Shown in pieces: positions 1 through 11,570 of a stretch of DNA of 64,000 bases. The position numbers and the translations under genes are program-made. A model generated the notes under the pieces. The model was not told the origin of the DNA. It worked only from the letters and a program-made list of their open reading frames with translations, and did no database searches. The stretch covers positions 2,294,001 through 2,358,000 of the forward strand of contig CP114121.1 of NCBI GenBank assembly GCA_029959195.1. The letters are read 5' to 3'. The stretch comes from Dictyophora rubrovolvata. Lineage: Eukaryota; Basidiomycota; Agaricomycetes; Phallales; Phallaceae. Within the stretch, counting starts at the first letter, position 1. Each line of letters begins with the position of its first letter.

Positions 1-1961
1 ATATCTATCTCTTCATCCAGCCTACTATCACTAGTAGCAGAACTCAACCGCTGACTCAATCTGCCTGTAAATCCGCCAGGATACAAAATCGGAGCTTCGT
101 CATCATCGGAAGGTTCATGGAATATTCGCGGTTGTTTACTGTGCTGTCTAGTATACCGTCGGTGTCGGTTATAATTCACGGCACAGAGAACCACGATCGT
201 CAAGAAAGCGGAAAAACCATATTGGAATATGTAGATATTGACTTGGTTAGGCAAGAGACATGGTTTGTAAGCGAAGTTTGCAGGGGAATTGGGGGGGGAA
301 GAAGAATGTGGGGTGTTTATTTCGGGTTGTTGTTGTTGTTGTTGGAGTGGAGGTGCGATGGAGAGGAGTTGAAAACCTGGACGTTTAATTCCCATAGCCA
401 TAGAGAAAGAGCGGACCGATACTTCGTGAACTTCGGACTGATCGAGCAATTCATGTCGATAGTCACAATAATCGTGATCATCCCCGCTACCAATCAAGAG
501 AACAAGAGAAAAAAATTAATAACCAAAAAGAATATTTAATTAGAATCGTTGTTCCTTTTGGGGGGGAGGCCTCCTACCTAAAGATGACTGATGGTCGAAT
601 ATCATTCAAAAGGTAGAGCGTAACTTCTTCTGGTAAGAGATTTTGATAACTTTGACCTTGGCCAGGGAATATCGGTCGCACATTCTCGCGAAAGGGGCCG
701 CAGGAACCTGAGGTAAAGTTTGATCTGGCATGTGGAATATGGCTAAACAAAACAATCGGCTCCGATGGACGGGCTAAAAGGAGCAATTTATCAATAAAAT
801 CAATAACAATAAAAATAACAAGTGTTTGCAACGAAGGTTTGACGGTTGATTAGGAATGAAGGCCGTCATTGATCCATTTCGGAGGGAATATATGGAAACG
901 GGGAATCAGAGGGCTTACTTTTGTAGAAATCTTGCAGGAACTCGATTGTTCCCCCTTGAATTGAGGGCCAGTCTACTTCGCCGTGTTGAGACTCGGCAGC
1001 TGCCAGTGCGAACTCATCAACCAGAGAAGGTGCGTCAATTAGCAAAAATGTGTGGTTGGCTACTTTGAAATCTCGATTGAAAGGGCCGAATGTTGGTAGA
1101 TAGCGTGATCGCACATGGGTTTTTATTGGTGCATCTGCGTATGGACCTAAACTATTTTGTTGTCGTTATTTTTTTGTTTGGGGGGGGGGGAAGATTTAAA
1201 TAAGGGAATTATCAATCAAAAAATATTAGACGGTAGTTAAGCCATTAGTTAGTTATAAAGCACGTACCCCACGTCATGATTGCCGGGGATATAGTGTACT
1301 GGGATGGACCGGGGGAATTTGAATATCGACTTGAATCTTGAATAATACTGCGAAAACCTAAAAAAAAAAAAGAAATAATATATATTAATTTTCTATCCTT
1401 TAGCTCCTGAATCCACATGGTCATAATGAGATTGGATCGTTGTCCGTTTAAAAGGGGGAAGGGGGAGTTGGTTTTGTTTTAGGGGAAACTGAAAGCTAAA
1501 ACTGGCACACTAACTCGTAATCGTTGACAGATCTTCCATTATCCATCATGTCCCCTAGAAATATTAAGAGATCGGGTTTCAGTTTCGATATAACTGCGTT
1601 CCAGCTTTTGCGTAAGTTTAAATCGACGATGTATTGAGTTATAATCTGCAGCCAGAGAGGTCTTTCAGGGTACGAATTTAGATCGAGAAGTTGGGGGTCT
1701 GCGATGAGTAAAACACGTGTGAGGTCTTGAGTGGAACCATGAGTGAGCTATACAAGAATGATATTATTTTGTTTAATATTTGAGTGATGAAGTATAACAT
1801 TGCAAACCAACCTGCGTTGGCCATGTACAGCGAGACACCAGGATACGAAACATGCCGACTTCACATGTCCAGACTATGAGCAGCCATATGAACCGCGAGA
1901 CATTTATCACGGTCAAATACGTCCTGAATTTTGTCATTGAGCGTCGTGGACGTAAAAGCAT
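1..1961 (-). CDS. Cdc1/Ted1-type metallophosphoesterase (GPI-anchor remodelling), 3' end off window
   Basis: The family removes ethanolamine phosphate from GPI-anchor mannose in the ER, which lets GPI proteins leave the ER. Seen here: an N-terminal membrane segment in the exon starting at the ATG at 1961, then an exon with ADPQ (about 1690-1720). Next come LIFLGDMMDNGR (about 1530-1590), YIPGNHDVGYV (about 1270-1310), a GPFN/NHTFLLIDAP block (about 990-1100), FSHIP (about 745) and GDDHDYCDY (about 460-490). These are the metal-binding blocks of Cdc1/Ted1 in the right order. A hydrophobic segment with a charged tail at 1-230 looks like the C-terminal membrane anchor. The frame is still open at base 1, so the stop lies outside. 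Several short introns separate the blocks. I cannot tell Cdc1 from Ted1 by eye. Confidence 0.88.
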
Positions 1962-2349
1962 GCCGCTATGCTATTGTGCAAATTGAGGAGGTTATTGAAG
2001 AATCAGTATGACACGCGTAACCATATTCGAAAGCGCTTTTTTTGACTGGAGAACCACGAAATGAAATCGGTAATAGCAAATAAGAGCCGACCGGATAAAC
2101 TAGAACGCGCGGAGTAAACTCCGCGAGGCACCTTGCTCCGTCCAAAAGTAACAATAAAAACAAGCGTGTTTTCAATATCGTAACTAAGTTAACAAAAACA
2201 TATTTTCTTTGTTTAAGTTCTTTTGACGAATCTATCTATTCTTTCTTTGAGCATTTACTCCCGACATATCTTTTTTGGCGTTGACGGGGATCCTTCTTCA
2301 AACAAACTAGTGAAGATCATTTTTGTCATGTATTTGGCTGCCGGCCGGC
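1962..2349. other. spacer without a recognised gene
   Basis: This lies upstream of the metallophosphoesterase start and the helicase relic. A short minus-strand open frame (1966-2175) begins with a hydrophobic stretch, but it has no recognisable domain and sits in the likely promoter. I see nothing else. Confidence 0.5.
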
Positions 2350-2997
2350 ATGAGTAACCTGCCGGATTCTGTTGAATTGGCGGTCGGGATGAAAGTCATG
2401 GTGACAGCAAACATCGATACAGACATCGACATAGCCAACGGTTCTCGAGGAGAAGTGACGAAAATTGTGCTAGATCCCCGTAAGCAGCTGGAGGAGGGAA
2501 GCAAAGATATCATAATACTGAAATATTTGCCACTATATATCTTGGTGAAGCTGCAACGAACTCGGGCGGCTCAGCTTGATGGATTAGACCCTGGCGTCAT
2601 ACCGATTTTACCTGCAAAGAAGATGACAATTAAATTACAGGGTGCCGACGGTCATTCCATACAGCGAACAGTCACTAGAATGCAATTACCTATAACACCC
2701 GCCTACGCTTTCACAGATTATCGGTCACAGGGACAGACACTCTCCCATGCCCATGTGATAGTGGACCTTGCGCAGCCACCGACAGGGAGTCAATTGACGA
2801 ATTTCAATTACTACGTTGCTTTATCTCGCAGTTCCGGCCGTCATACTATTCGGCTGTTACGGGAGCTCGACATGGAACTGTTAAGACGACCTCAAGATGC
2901 TTACCTTGAACAGGAGGATAGAAGATTACGGGAGTTGAATGAGAAGACGCGAGATTCGTGGGCGATGATGGAAGAAAACCAGCGTTCCGTAAGGTAG
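2350..2997 (+). mobile_element. 3' fragment of a PIF1-like helicase (Helitron-type), relic
   Basis: The open frame encodes only the C-terminal part of a PIF1-like superfamily 1 helicase. It includes a GMKVMVTANIDTDIDIANGSRGEV-type block (quoted only as the GMKVM...ANGSRG core), the motif V-like TDYRSQGQTL and the motif VI-like YVALSRSSGR. In Agaricomycetes this exact layout is frequent in Helitron rolling-circle transposon helicases and their solo derivatives. The Walker A and B part, the Rep domain and a credible start are missing; the ATG at 2350 is internal to the homologous region. It is therefore a truncated fragment and probably not functional. The stop is at 2995-2997, and a dispersed repeat begins about 440 bases further on. 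A real telomeric PIF1 is unlikely given the truncation. Confidence 0.75.
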
Positions 2998-3435
2998 AAG
3001 AGAGAATAAATACATATATTATATCAGAATATGGGAAGATGCAAACTGAGCGAGCTGAAGAGGGAGAAATAACGCATGACGCAACGGAAGAAGCCGTATA
3101 AGCGCGAAGATACAACAACAGCCGCCAGGATACTAACTATCCGTGCCTGCAAGTATCTTTTGCGCATTTTGACATGGGAAGTGACCTTGCGGAGCAAGGT
3201 GATCAACCAACCAGATAGTCAGCTTGCGTAAATGGAGAGAAACCATTGGCCAATCAATACATGATGATTTCCTTGGGATTTCCTCGCACGAGCAAATTCA
3301 TATTTCGTTGGGTAATCAGTCCAAGGCAGGGTGTAAACTTTTGAGTGAAAAATTTCTCTCTTGTTGCACTTGATATTTAAGCTGATATTTTTGTGTATTT
3401 TCATTAGTCAACGATCGCGTCCATTGTAGGTGCAC

Positions 3436-4026
3436 CGTGCCAGATCCGGCGGCGTTTTGCATGAATGACGGGACAATGAGTATTGTTTGCAGCAAAGCGG
3501 GAAGGAGCGGTAGGGATTTTCTTAGTGAGCTCAGGGGTGTGTTGTTTGGAGCCCAACCGCTCACAGCAATGGAGGCCGACGGCCGGCGCTTTGTCAGGGC
3601 TATCTGCCCAAGACCCGAGCAGTGTCAAGGACCGTATGCTCGTAAACAGATTGTGTTAATCAATACTCACCCCAGCCATTTTATTTTTTGTGGTCGACCT
3701 AGACAGTTTCGTTGGACAGTATCAATAACCTTTCAAATACTATAACTCAGGCATGTGTTGACTTTGTTCTTCGACCCCCGCAGAATCGAATTTACGGTTT
3801 AATTTTTGTCGGGTCGTGCCTGGCGACCAAGTGCTTTACTAATGTTGTTGTGCGTTGAATGACCCGGGAAGCTACATACGTAAATGGGTGGCCGGTGGAA
3901 CACTGAAACTCGACTCCCTATCGGCTCCTAAGAGAATACAGCAACGGGTTCAAAGGGATTCAAAGTCGTCGGCCCTAAAATCTTCTCTTGTTTTTCGAAC
4001 AATAGATACGTACAAAATGCGTAACC
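3436..4026 (+). repeat. dispersed repeat, copy A
   Basis: This non-coding stretch matches 11571-12603 in the same orientation, in several long near-identical blocks. They are the GGCG(G)TTTTGCATGAATG block, the GTTTGGAGCCC.ACCGCTCACAGC block, the GCTCGTAAACAGATT block through TCAATAACCTTTCAAATA, the CAGGCATGTGTTGACTTT block, and the GTCGTCGGCCCTAAAATCTTC block ending near ACCCG. Copy A is the more compact of the two. No open frame is conserved between copies and I see no terminal structure that names the family. It may be the non-coding part of a transposon, perhaps related to the helicase relic just upstream, but that link is only inferred. Confidence 0.8.
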
Positions 4027-4312
4027 CGGGTGTAACTGTAAGCATAACTCAACACTCAACACTATACTTCAAGTTTATAGTATGAAATTGGTTAAATACA
4101 CTTCTTTATTAGTAACTTAGTGAATATATAGCCGAGAACTATACGCTACCATACGGCGGAGACAAGAACGAGTTTTCTCAAAAAAAAAAAAAACTTCTCA
4201 AAGTCGTCCTATGAGTATTCTGAATCTGCTCCAGGCTGCGACATTTTGATGCTCAAACCAAGAAATATATTATATTCATAGGCCACTACAAGATACTTCA
4301 CTAAAAACGGAC

Positions 4313-7072
4313 TTATTTCTCAGATTCAGGTAGTTTATTATATATATCGCAAAGCTCTTTCCATGCTTGATCGGGATGGACAGATTCCGGTCCACTGCGT
4401 ATACCTGCAGGATCTTCAGCGAATACGGCTGCCAGACCAGCCTCTGCAAAAAAAGTAAGACGAGGTGCGCCTTCAGTCATATGAAATCAAAAACCATACC
4501 CAAGTGCCAATCAATATGGCAGTGGAGGAACCAAGGACCTGGGTTGTCGGTGCGGAAGCGGATTCGGAGGGGTGCTGCAGGTGATCCACTGGTAAGCGCT
4601 GTGTCGCGGCGAGGAGGGTTTATGTAGTTGGGGGGACCTCCTGAAGAGGATTGGATAACGGAGAAAGCATGACCACTTCGAATAATACATATTTCAGAAT
4701 CGGAACTGAAAGATAATTTAAAGGTTCTTACTGTAAATGGAAGGGGTGTCCCGCTGGGCCGACGAAAGCAATCTCGACGGTGGCGTTGTAAGGCAGAGTG
4801 AAAGTGTTTTCATTTATGCCAAATGATGCGCTGAAATTTCAAAATTTTAAAAATGAATAAACCGAAGAACATGGTCCGAGACGCAAGCCAAAAAAAAAAA
4901 CATGGAAATATTTACTTTTGGTGAGTTAGGATGTTTAAAAGCGTTGGGAGCGTGGGCGGTTGGTACTGAACACCGTTGATAAACTAAAAAAGAAAAAAAA
5001 TCAGTATCAGGTATGTTAGAATAGCATGATGATTTATAAATTTACCCAGATGTCCTCGGTGGCTGAAGGAGTATGGAAGGTGAGGTTGAAGAAATAATCA
5101 GGAGGAGTGTCGCCGCCTGGTGCGCCCGGATGGAATATAGGCTAAAAACATATGTATGTTCAGTGATTGATTATATATGTATGTGTTGGGTAATAACTCA
5201 CAATTAAACCTGTCTCGTTGAATTGAACTGGTCCCGAAGCGAATATTTGAGAACTGGTCGGTTCGTACGAAGAAGCTCCGGAGTAGTGAAGGACAGCAAA
5301 AACATTCGAGCCGTTGACTAGGTGATAATGAAATTTTTCTCGAAAACAAAGAAGACGAATATTCAGAAAATTTGACAACTTACAATTGGGATTGGTAGGG
5401 GACGTGGTAGATCCAATAGCTGTTTGTCGAGCGCTGAACCCTGAATTCAGAATTACAAAAAAGGTCGGCATGTTAGTTTCTCGTTACTAAGAAAGAAAAT
5501 TACAATAGTTGTCGACAGGTTGGTCCGCAGTGATCTACATATTCTTTGTCAATATATATGTCACCGCCACCGTATCTACTAAAAATGCTTACAACAACGC
5601 TATACCGCTGAGCTACGAAAATCGGCAGGAAATCGACAACATAAGGGTGTACAGCAATTCCTTTGACAAAAAGAATTCTTTTCAGTAAACTGAACCTGAT
5701 GTACATATTATTATTTTACACACCATCAGCTTCGATGACAGTCATACGATGATTTTGTATTGAAACGTTAAAAACGCCTTCAACGTAGACCTGCGTTCAG
5801 AAATCTTTTTGTATGTATCGTGCATGCTTACCGGCAGCAGCAATAGACCCGATTCGTAGTCGATATCGTTTCCCTTGTTCAACGTTGATTCTTGTCCGTG
5901 GTACGGGAGGTCCGTTGGCGTACCGACCCGCTCCATTGATTAGTCCTGAATCGGGGACAGGTTCGGGACCGCCAGCGAACCATGCGCCTTTAATGAAATA
6001 ACGTATTGACACAGGATAATTATAATGGAAGTGTTTGTTAGTGGGTTGGGGTGAGGCTTACGTTGAATCTTTAGAGCCGAGTCGTGATACCAATCTGACA
6101 ACGATATGACCCTGTTAAAGGAGGAATTAAAGTCAGCTAGATTGGAATGATTTTTTGAAGCAAGCTCAAGAAAGTCGTACGTAGATGCATCGTCAACGTC
6201 GTATAGATCTTTATTAGGATCATCGGGATCATCTGAGAACGCATCAATGAGGTAGCCAATTTACAAAAGACGTTTGAGCAAAACTCACAAATTACCAAGG
6301 GACCTCTAATGCCATCAACGTATTGAGTACCCAGATGACTATGATACCTGATTGTTTACGTATATCCGGTTATTGGCCGATGTTTATAGATAGATAAATC
6401 GCGTACCAATATGTGCCGGATTGGTCTCCGGGTGCGATGAAGTACTTATATGAGTGTCTGTCCATCACATGATTACGGGTCAACCGGTCGCATTTCAACG
6501 GATCAGACTAGCAACTCACTGAGGGGCGATAGGACATTGGGTAACGAACGATGGACCATCGTTTCTACAAAATATTTGAGCGATAAACAACGTTGAACTA
6601 TTCTTGTGATCCGACTTACTGTGCATTGCGATGCTCGAACTGGAGTGAAATAATATTACTCAGCGCGGTGAGTACTATGATAGACTTTACGACATACAAT
6701 ACCATGCCAATGCTAAAAAAAAAAGAGGCGCATGAGCTTTCCCCAAACGGAGCCAAGAGCCTTCAACAAATGAATACATCTCAAACGAGCACTCACAATG
6801 CTAGTGCTCCGAAGCAAACTAGAGTTAGTCAAGTCATTGTGCACCGTAACATACGCCGTATCTCCCTTATTAAGAGCAAGCAATGGGCCGGGGTATTGAC
6901 CGTTAATCAAGGAAGCAGTTCGAACAAAGCCATCCGGTGCGATATCTTGATTAGATAATGTCCAGTGGTGCTCAACGACCTGGGCAGCGCCGGCTGCTTC
7001 GCTCAAGCCAGCGAGGTTCAGAAGAGCTGTAGTGACAAAAGGTAAAAACTTGGACTTGAAAGACGGTCGCAT
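4313..7072 (-). CDS. laccase (multicopper oxidase), secreted
   Basis: The product is a secreted four-copper oxidase that takes electrons from phenols (lignin, melanin or xenobiotic phenols) and reduces oxygen to water. The start at 7072 gives a signal peptide ending near [10 protein letters not shown]. All four fungal laccase signatures are readable across exons: HWHGI (6698-6712), [19 protein letters not shown] (about 6290-6440), HPFHLHGHAF (about 4665-4760) and [15 protein letters not shown] (about 4400-4520). [12 protein letters not shown] (about 6070-6100) and GLINGAGRY (about 5925-5950) also fit. The residue ten after the L4 cysteine is Leu, the axial position of the type 1 copper. The gene has more than ten introns, including 15-base and 20-base exons. 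The stop TAA is at 4313-4315. It is divergent from a P450, with 2.2 kb between them. Confidence 0.95.
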
Positions 7073-7120
7073 TGCTCGTTTCCGTTTCAACGTGCTCGGC
7101 GGAACTTTTAGGATATAATA

Positions 7121-7128
7121 CATATATA
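7121..7128 (-). promoter_or_regulatory. possible TATA box of the laccase gene
   Basis: TATATATG on the minus strand lies about 50 bases upstream of the laccase start codon. Position and sequence fit a TATA element, but AT-rich runs are common here, so this is only a candidate. Confidence 0.3.
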
Positions 7129-9271
7129 CCTTCGGACTGATACAAGTAAATGACGCCCCCACGATTATGACCGGGTAATACAAAGCACCATGAGAGATGA
7201 AATAGCTAATCATTTTGAAATAGACGTGACGCCTTAGCCATTCTTCTTCAATTTAGAAACAGCCCTCAATTCTATTAGAAATGTGGAGAATGTCAATTAG
7301 TACCGAACCCGGTCAATTGAAGATTATATTCTAATTGAATGCCAAACCAGGACATTTAGGCTATTTGGCAAACCGTAACAATTGGTTGTACAACATCGAC
7401 TGAATGTCAGCTATTGCTATTCAATAGCGGCACAGATCATTCAATGGAGAAACTTGGTCACCTGCTCAAACCAGCATGTATATATATGCGCTTCGTTGGG
7501 ATAGGAATTTCGGGGCACACAATATCAAAAGGTTAAGATTAATGGGGTACAATGATTCAGAAGCTTTGGTTTTACTTGTTTCAACTTGTATATGTATGCG
7601 TATTTCGTGGCTACAAGGAGAGTTTCCGCCGTCCGGTCGCTTGTTACCAGTGTCAAAATACATATTTACTGCAGACAAAAAGGCAAATGCGGCAGAAAAA
7701 GGATTAGGAGGTTTCAAGCTTGAATGGAATTATTCTCAGCTTGAAATGTACGGTATTCGGGGTCTATGTGGCTGATAGATCTCAGACGCCAACGGTAACA
7801 AGCGACTGTAAACCGCTACAAGAATGCTTTTGAATTAAAGATCTCAGTTATTGAATGAATTAATGCCGTAATATAATTGTGATCACCACATGTTCAAATG
7901 TATGTATGGTACAGTTTCGGTAATTACCTGAACTCAATTTCCGATTTTCCAATAAATGTATATATTATACAGCCACGGAAGTTGAAATTTGTCCCATTTT
8001 GTCTTTGTCTCTATATAAATATGCCGGCGACAGTGTGGTGCATCAGGGGCTGGTCAGTCACCGGTGCTATAGCTGCACGAGAATTTTACTTCTGAGTTAG
8101 ATTATGTCTTGCTCGACTCGAAAACGTCATAGGAATATTTTTCGTCGATGTTGAATGGGCACCGGGCACTCGGAGGGTAAAAAAGTGACAATGAAACATC
8201 CTAGTCGCTTATCTCGTCGGAAGATAATAACGCGAGGTCGACCGTGTCAGACTTGACACCTCCGAGATGAGAAGACAATTTGTGCGATTGTCGGTGACAA
8301 GCAGAGACATAATAGAGGAACACTTTGAGCGATCAAATTCAACTGACCGGCCATTGTGGATGATCGATGATCCGTCAATGCGTTCTTGGTTTTTTTTTCA
8401 TAACGTACATATTTTTTATACTTCTTGCTTTCCAATAGGTCAAACATACAAGAAGAAAGAAAAAAAGAATCAGCACTTTTTACCTTTCTCCTTGTGATAT
8501 TATAACAGAACGTTCAAAGCGGGGGATCTACCTTAGGATATCTGATTTGGGCAGCAGCTAGCCTTAGTGGTAATCGGCTGAGACTAATTTTTCAAATAAA
8601 AGAAATTAGGCTAATGGAAGAAGAAGGTGCTTCTTTGGCACATATATATGCGCCTTTATTCTCTGAAATGTCACCGCGTCCCGACCTACGGTTTGATTGC
8701 TTCTGAGAATAATAATTGTAAACACTTCCCAGACAACTTGAGTTGCCGCGCCTAAACCTACCATATTAGTTACTTGCCATGATCTATTCAAGTTTGGGGG
8801 CCTTTTGGGTGACATCGAGATCACGTGTGATCGCTTGATCTGTATTAATATCACTACGTACTAACATCCAGCTTGCTGCCGTCCGAGAATAAAATTAATA
8901 CAAAATTAAAGGCGCGTCCAGAAAATAAAGCCGGTTTGGTTTAAAACCCCGATTTTTACGACATTAGAAGAAAACAAAACCTGCTTTTTATTTCATTGTA
9001 GTATAGTTATAGATACTTGGTCCATATCAATCGGAATTAGGACTGCGAATTAGAGACGTTTGCTACCATGTTGTCCTATTTGGGTATAATGTTAAGGAAA
9101 GTCTGGATTGATTTGAGCATGCTGTTAGAATTCATATCACATTGTAATCTTAGCCAATTCGCGCCGCTCAGCGCTTCCAGGCATTCCTACGTATATAGTT
9201 TCAACATACCCTTTTGAAATCCACCCAGCTATATTATCCTCCCCAAAGTCTCGTGCAAGATCTTTTTCAGT
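7129..9271. other. long divergent intergenic region between laccase and P450
   Basis: About 2.1 kb lies between two genes transcribed away from each other. Only short open frames without recognisable domains occur (for example minus 8606-8854 and plus 8267-8497), and none continues through plausible splice sites into a known family. The region probably holds both promoters and possibly degraded repeat material. Confidence 0.5.
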
Positions 9272-11221
9272 ATGGCGCTCAAAATCCAACTGAACTCGGA
9301 CCCACGACAAATGATCTCCTTGACGTCGCTGCTGAATTCTATTGAGCATTATTCTCTATTCGTCGCAATCACGATAATGGTCTTAGTGCTCGCCATACCG
9401 TTGTTTCATATCATAGCGTGGCGAAGTGACGAACACGGTATTCGTGATATACCCGGCCCCAAGCTGGCTGCCTTGTCAGATGCTTGGCTGGGCTACCAAG
9501 CAGCTCGAGGACATAGATCCACGGTTGTCCATGAGCTTCACGAGAAAGTCGGTCAGTCAACGCCAATTGATGTTATATTCCTTTTTTTTCACACGGAATT
9601 TTGAAACCTGTATCCTAGGTAAATTCGCCCGTATTGCACCAAACCATGTCTCGATTGGTGATCCTGAGGCCCTGCAAATCGTATACGGTCATGGGACGGG
9701 TACGACAAAGGTATATAAAAGAGTTACCAAACCGACTGCGCTAATCCTGATTTAACTGATAGAGTGATTATTACGACTCGTTCGTCTTCATTCGTCGAGG
9801 TCTCTTCAGTACCAGGTCCCGTACAGACCATACACGCAAGCGGAAGATGGTTTCTCACATGTTTTCACCAAAGAACGTATCCGCATTTGAAATTCACGCT
9901 AGAATAGCGTTAATGAAGCTTCTTAAACAATGGGACAAACTATGTGACGGCGGCGTTAAGGGAATCTCTGGAAAAGAAGGCGAGGGTGGCTGGGTGGGCC
10001 GTGACGGACGAGTCTGGTTTGATGTGCTCCCGTGGTGTAGTTACCTTGCTCTCGACATTATTGGTGACTTGGCATTCGGTGCGCCATTCGGTATGCTCGA
10101 TGCTGCACGGGATATCGCCCCAGTCGCGGTGACCGAACCGGGTGCACCATTGAAGGTTATTCACATTCCAGCCATACAGATCCTTAACTCTCGAGGCGAT
10201 TTCTCTGCCTCAATAGGAGTCCTCCCACTCTGGCTTCGGCCTCATATTCATAGATTGCCTTGGTATTCTCGAGGTCAGAAAGCAGTCAAACACTTGGCTG
10301 GCATGGCTATTGCTAGGGTGGAAACGCGCTTAGCAGAGGCGAACCCCACTGACCGGGACGACTTGCTTTCCAAACTACAGGAAGGAAAGGATGAAGACGG
10401 AAATCCGATGTGTAAAGAAGAATTGATTTCCGAGGCTTTAACCCAACTCGTTGCTGGGAGCGACACTATCTCGAAGTTTGTAGCACTTCCGCTTGACAAA
10501 TCGTTATTGCTACTGATCAGTTGCTGTGACCGTTAAAAACAGCTCGACATCCGGCATCGTGTTTTACCTCGCACAATATCCTAGAGTGCAAAAGAAGTTG
10601 CAGGCCGAGTTAGACTCCGCGCTATGTTCGGAAGAGGGTGTTATACAATACGAATCCGCCAAGAGGCTGAAATATCTAGAAGTATGTATTAACGAAGGTC
10701 TTCGTCTCCTTTCAACATCTTCCATGGGCCTTCCTCGAGTCATCGGGAAAGGAGGCTTAGAAGTATGTGGAAGACGCTTCAAAGAAGGAACTATCCTTAG
10801 CGTTCCAAGTTATACGATCCATAGAAACACAAAAGTTTGGGGTGACGATATTGAGGAGTATCGGCCGGAACGATGGTTTGAACGAGATGTCAACTTGATG
10901 CAGAAGACTTTTAACCCTTTTTCTTTCGGGCCAAGGTAAGAAATATTCCGATATGTTGCCTTTAAGAATCCGTAATCAATGTCCATAACCTGTCTAGAGC
11001 TTGTGTAGGAAAGAACCTGGCCACATTGGAACTGTTTATCATCATAGCCACCATGTTTAGACGATATGAATTCGTTTTGGAATCAGATGAACCGGTAAGT
11101 ATATATCATACCGCCTTATATATCACTTGATCCTTAACTTCCTCGCTAGCTCAAAACTCGAGAAGGATTCCTAAGAAAGCCACTTAGTACAAGAGTAGGA
11201 ATGAAACGCCGATCTGTGTGA
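9272..11221 (+). CDS. cytochrome P450 monooxygenase
   Basis: A haem-thiolate monooxygenase anchored in the ER membrane. Exons 9272-9551, 9619-9710, 9763-10475, 10543-10935, 10998-11094 and 11150-11221 join in frame to 548 residues, a normal length. Seen: an N-terminal membrane helix (about residues 25-45), the proline hinge DIPGPKLAAL, I-helix AGSDTIS, ExxR as NEGLR, YRPERW, and the haem loop FSFGPRACVG split by the intron at 10936. The layout resembles fungal P450s annotated as benzoate 4-monooxygenase-like (CYP53/CYP5037 neighbourhood). The CYP family cannot be fixed by eye and the substrate is unknown. It sits next to a laccase, and both may act on aromatic compounds, but co-function is inferred only from position. 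Confidence 0.93.
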
Positions 11222-11570
11222 TTCATTTCTGACTTCGAATTCCTTAATTCTATACGTACGTGCATCTTCGTGTAGTTTTCAAAATGTTGTAGTCTTGTAA
11301 TAACCCGTAAATGAGTTTTGATTTTAACCCCCCTCCATTCTCACATTGAAATTTCTCGTACTAGTTCTTACTTTTAATTGCAACCTGCACACGCGCACCT
11401 AAGGATCGATGGTAACCAGTGCTATGACCAATTTGCCCAAAAACTACCTTAGACTTGAAAGAATAAGGTGGACCCAGAACTGAGAACTCCAGCGTGGCCC
11501 GATGTAAGTCGCGCTTGAAACCCCCGAGCAAAATATAATGTCCCACGACTGTCCGTAAGCGTCTGTCGCC

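Noticed and set aside
3404-3745. Short open frames on both strands within repeat copy A, similar to minus 11361-11687
   Set aside because: The similarity comes from the shared repeat DNA; the frames are not kept over the same extent in both copies, so they are not treated as genes.
5585-5640. Minus-strand GTAGCTCAGCGGTATAGC, which looks like a tRNA D-arm
   Set aside because: It lies in a laccase exon and encodes FVAQRYSVV, the counterpart of the conserved laccase block IFAGQRYSFV. The anticodon and T arms do not follow.
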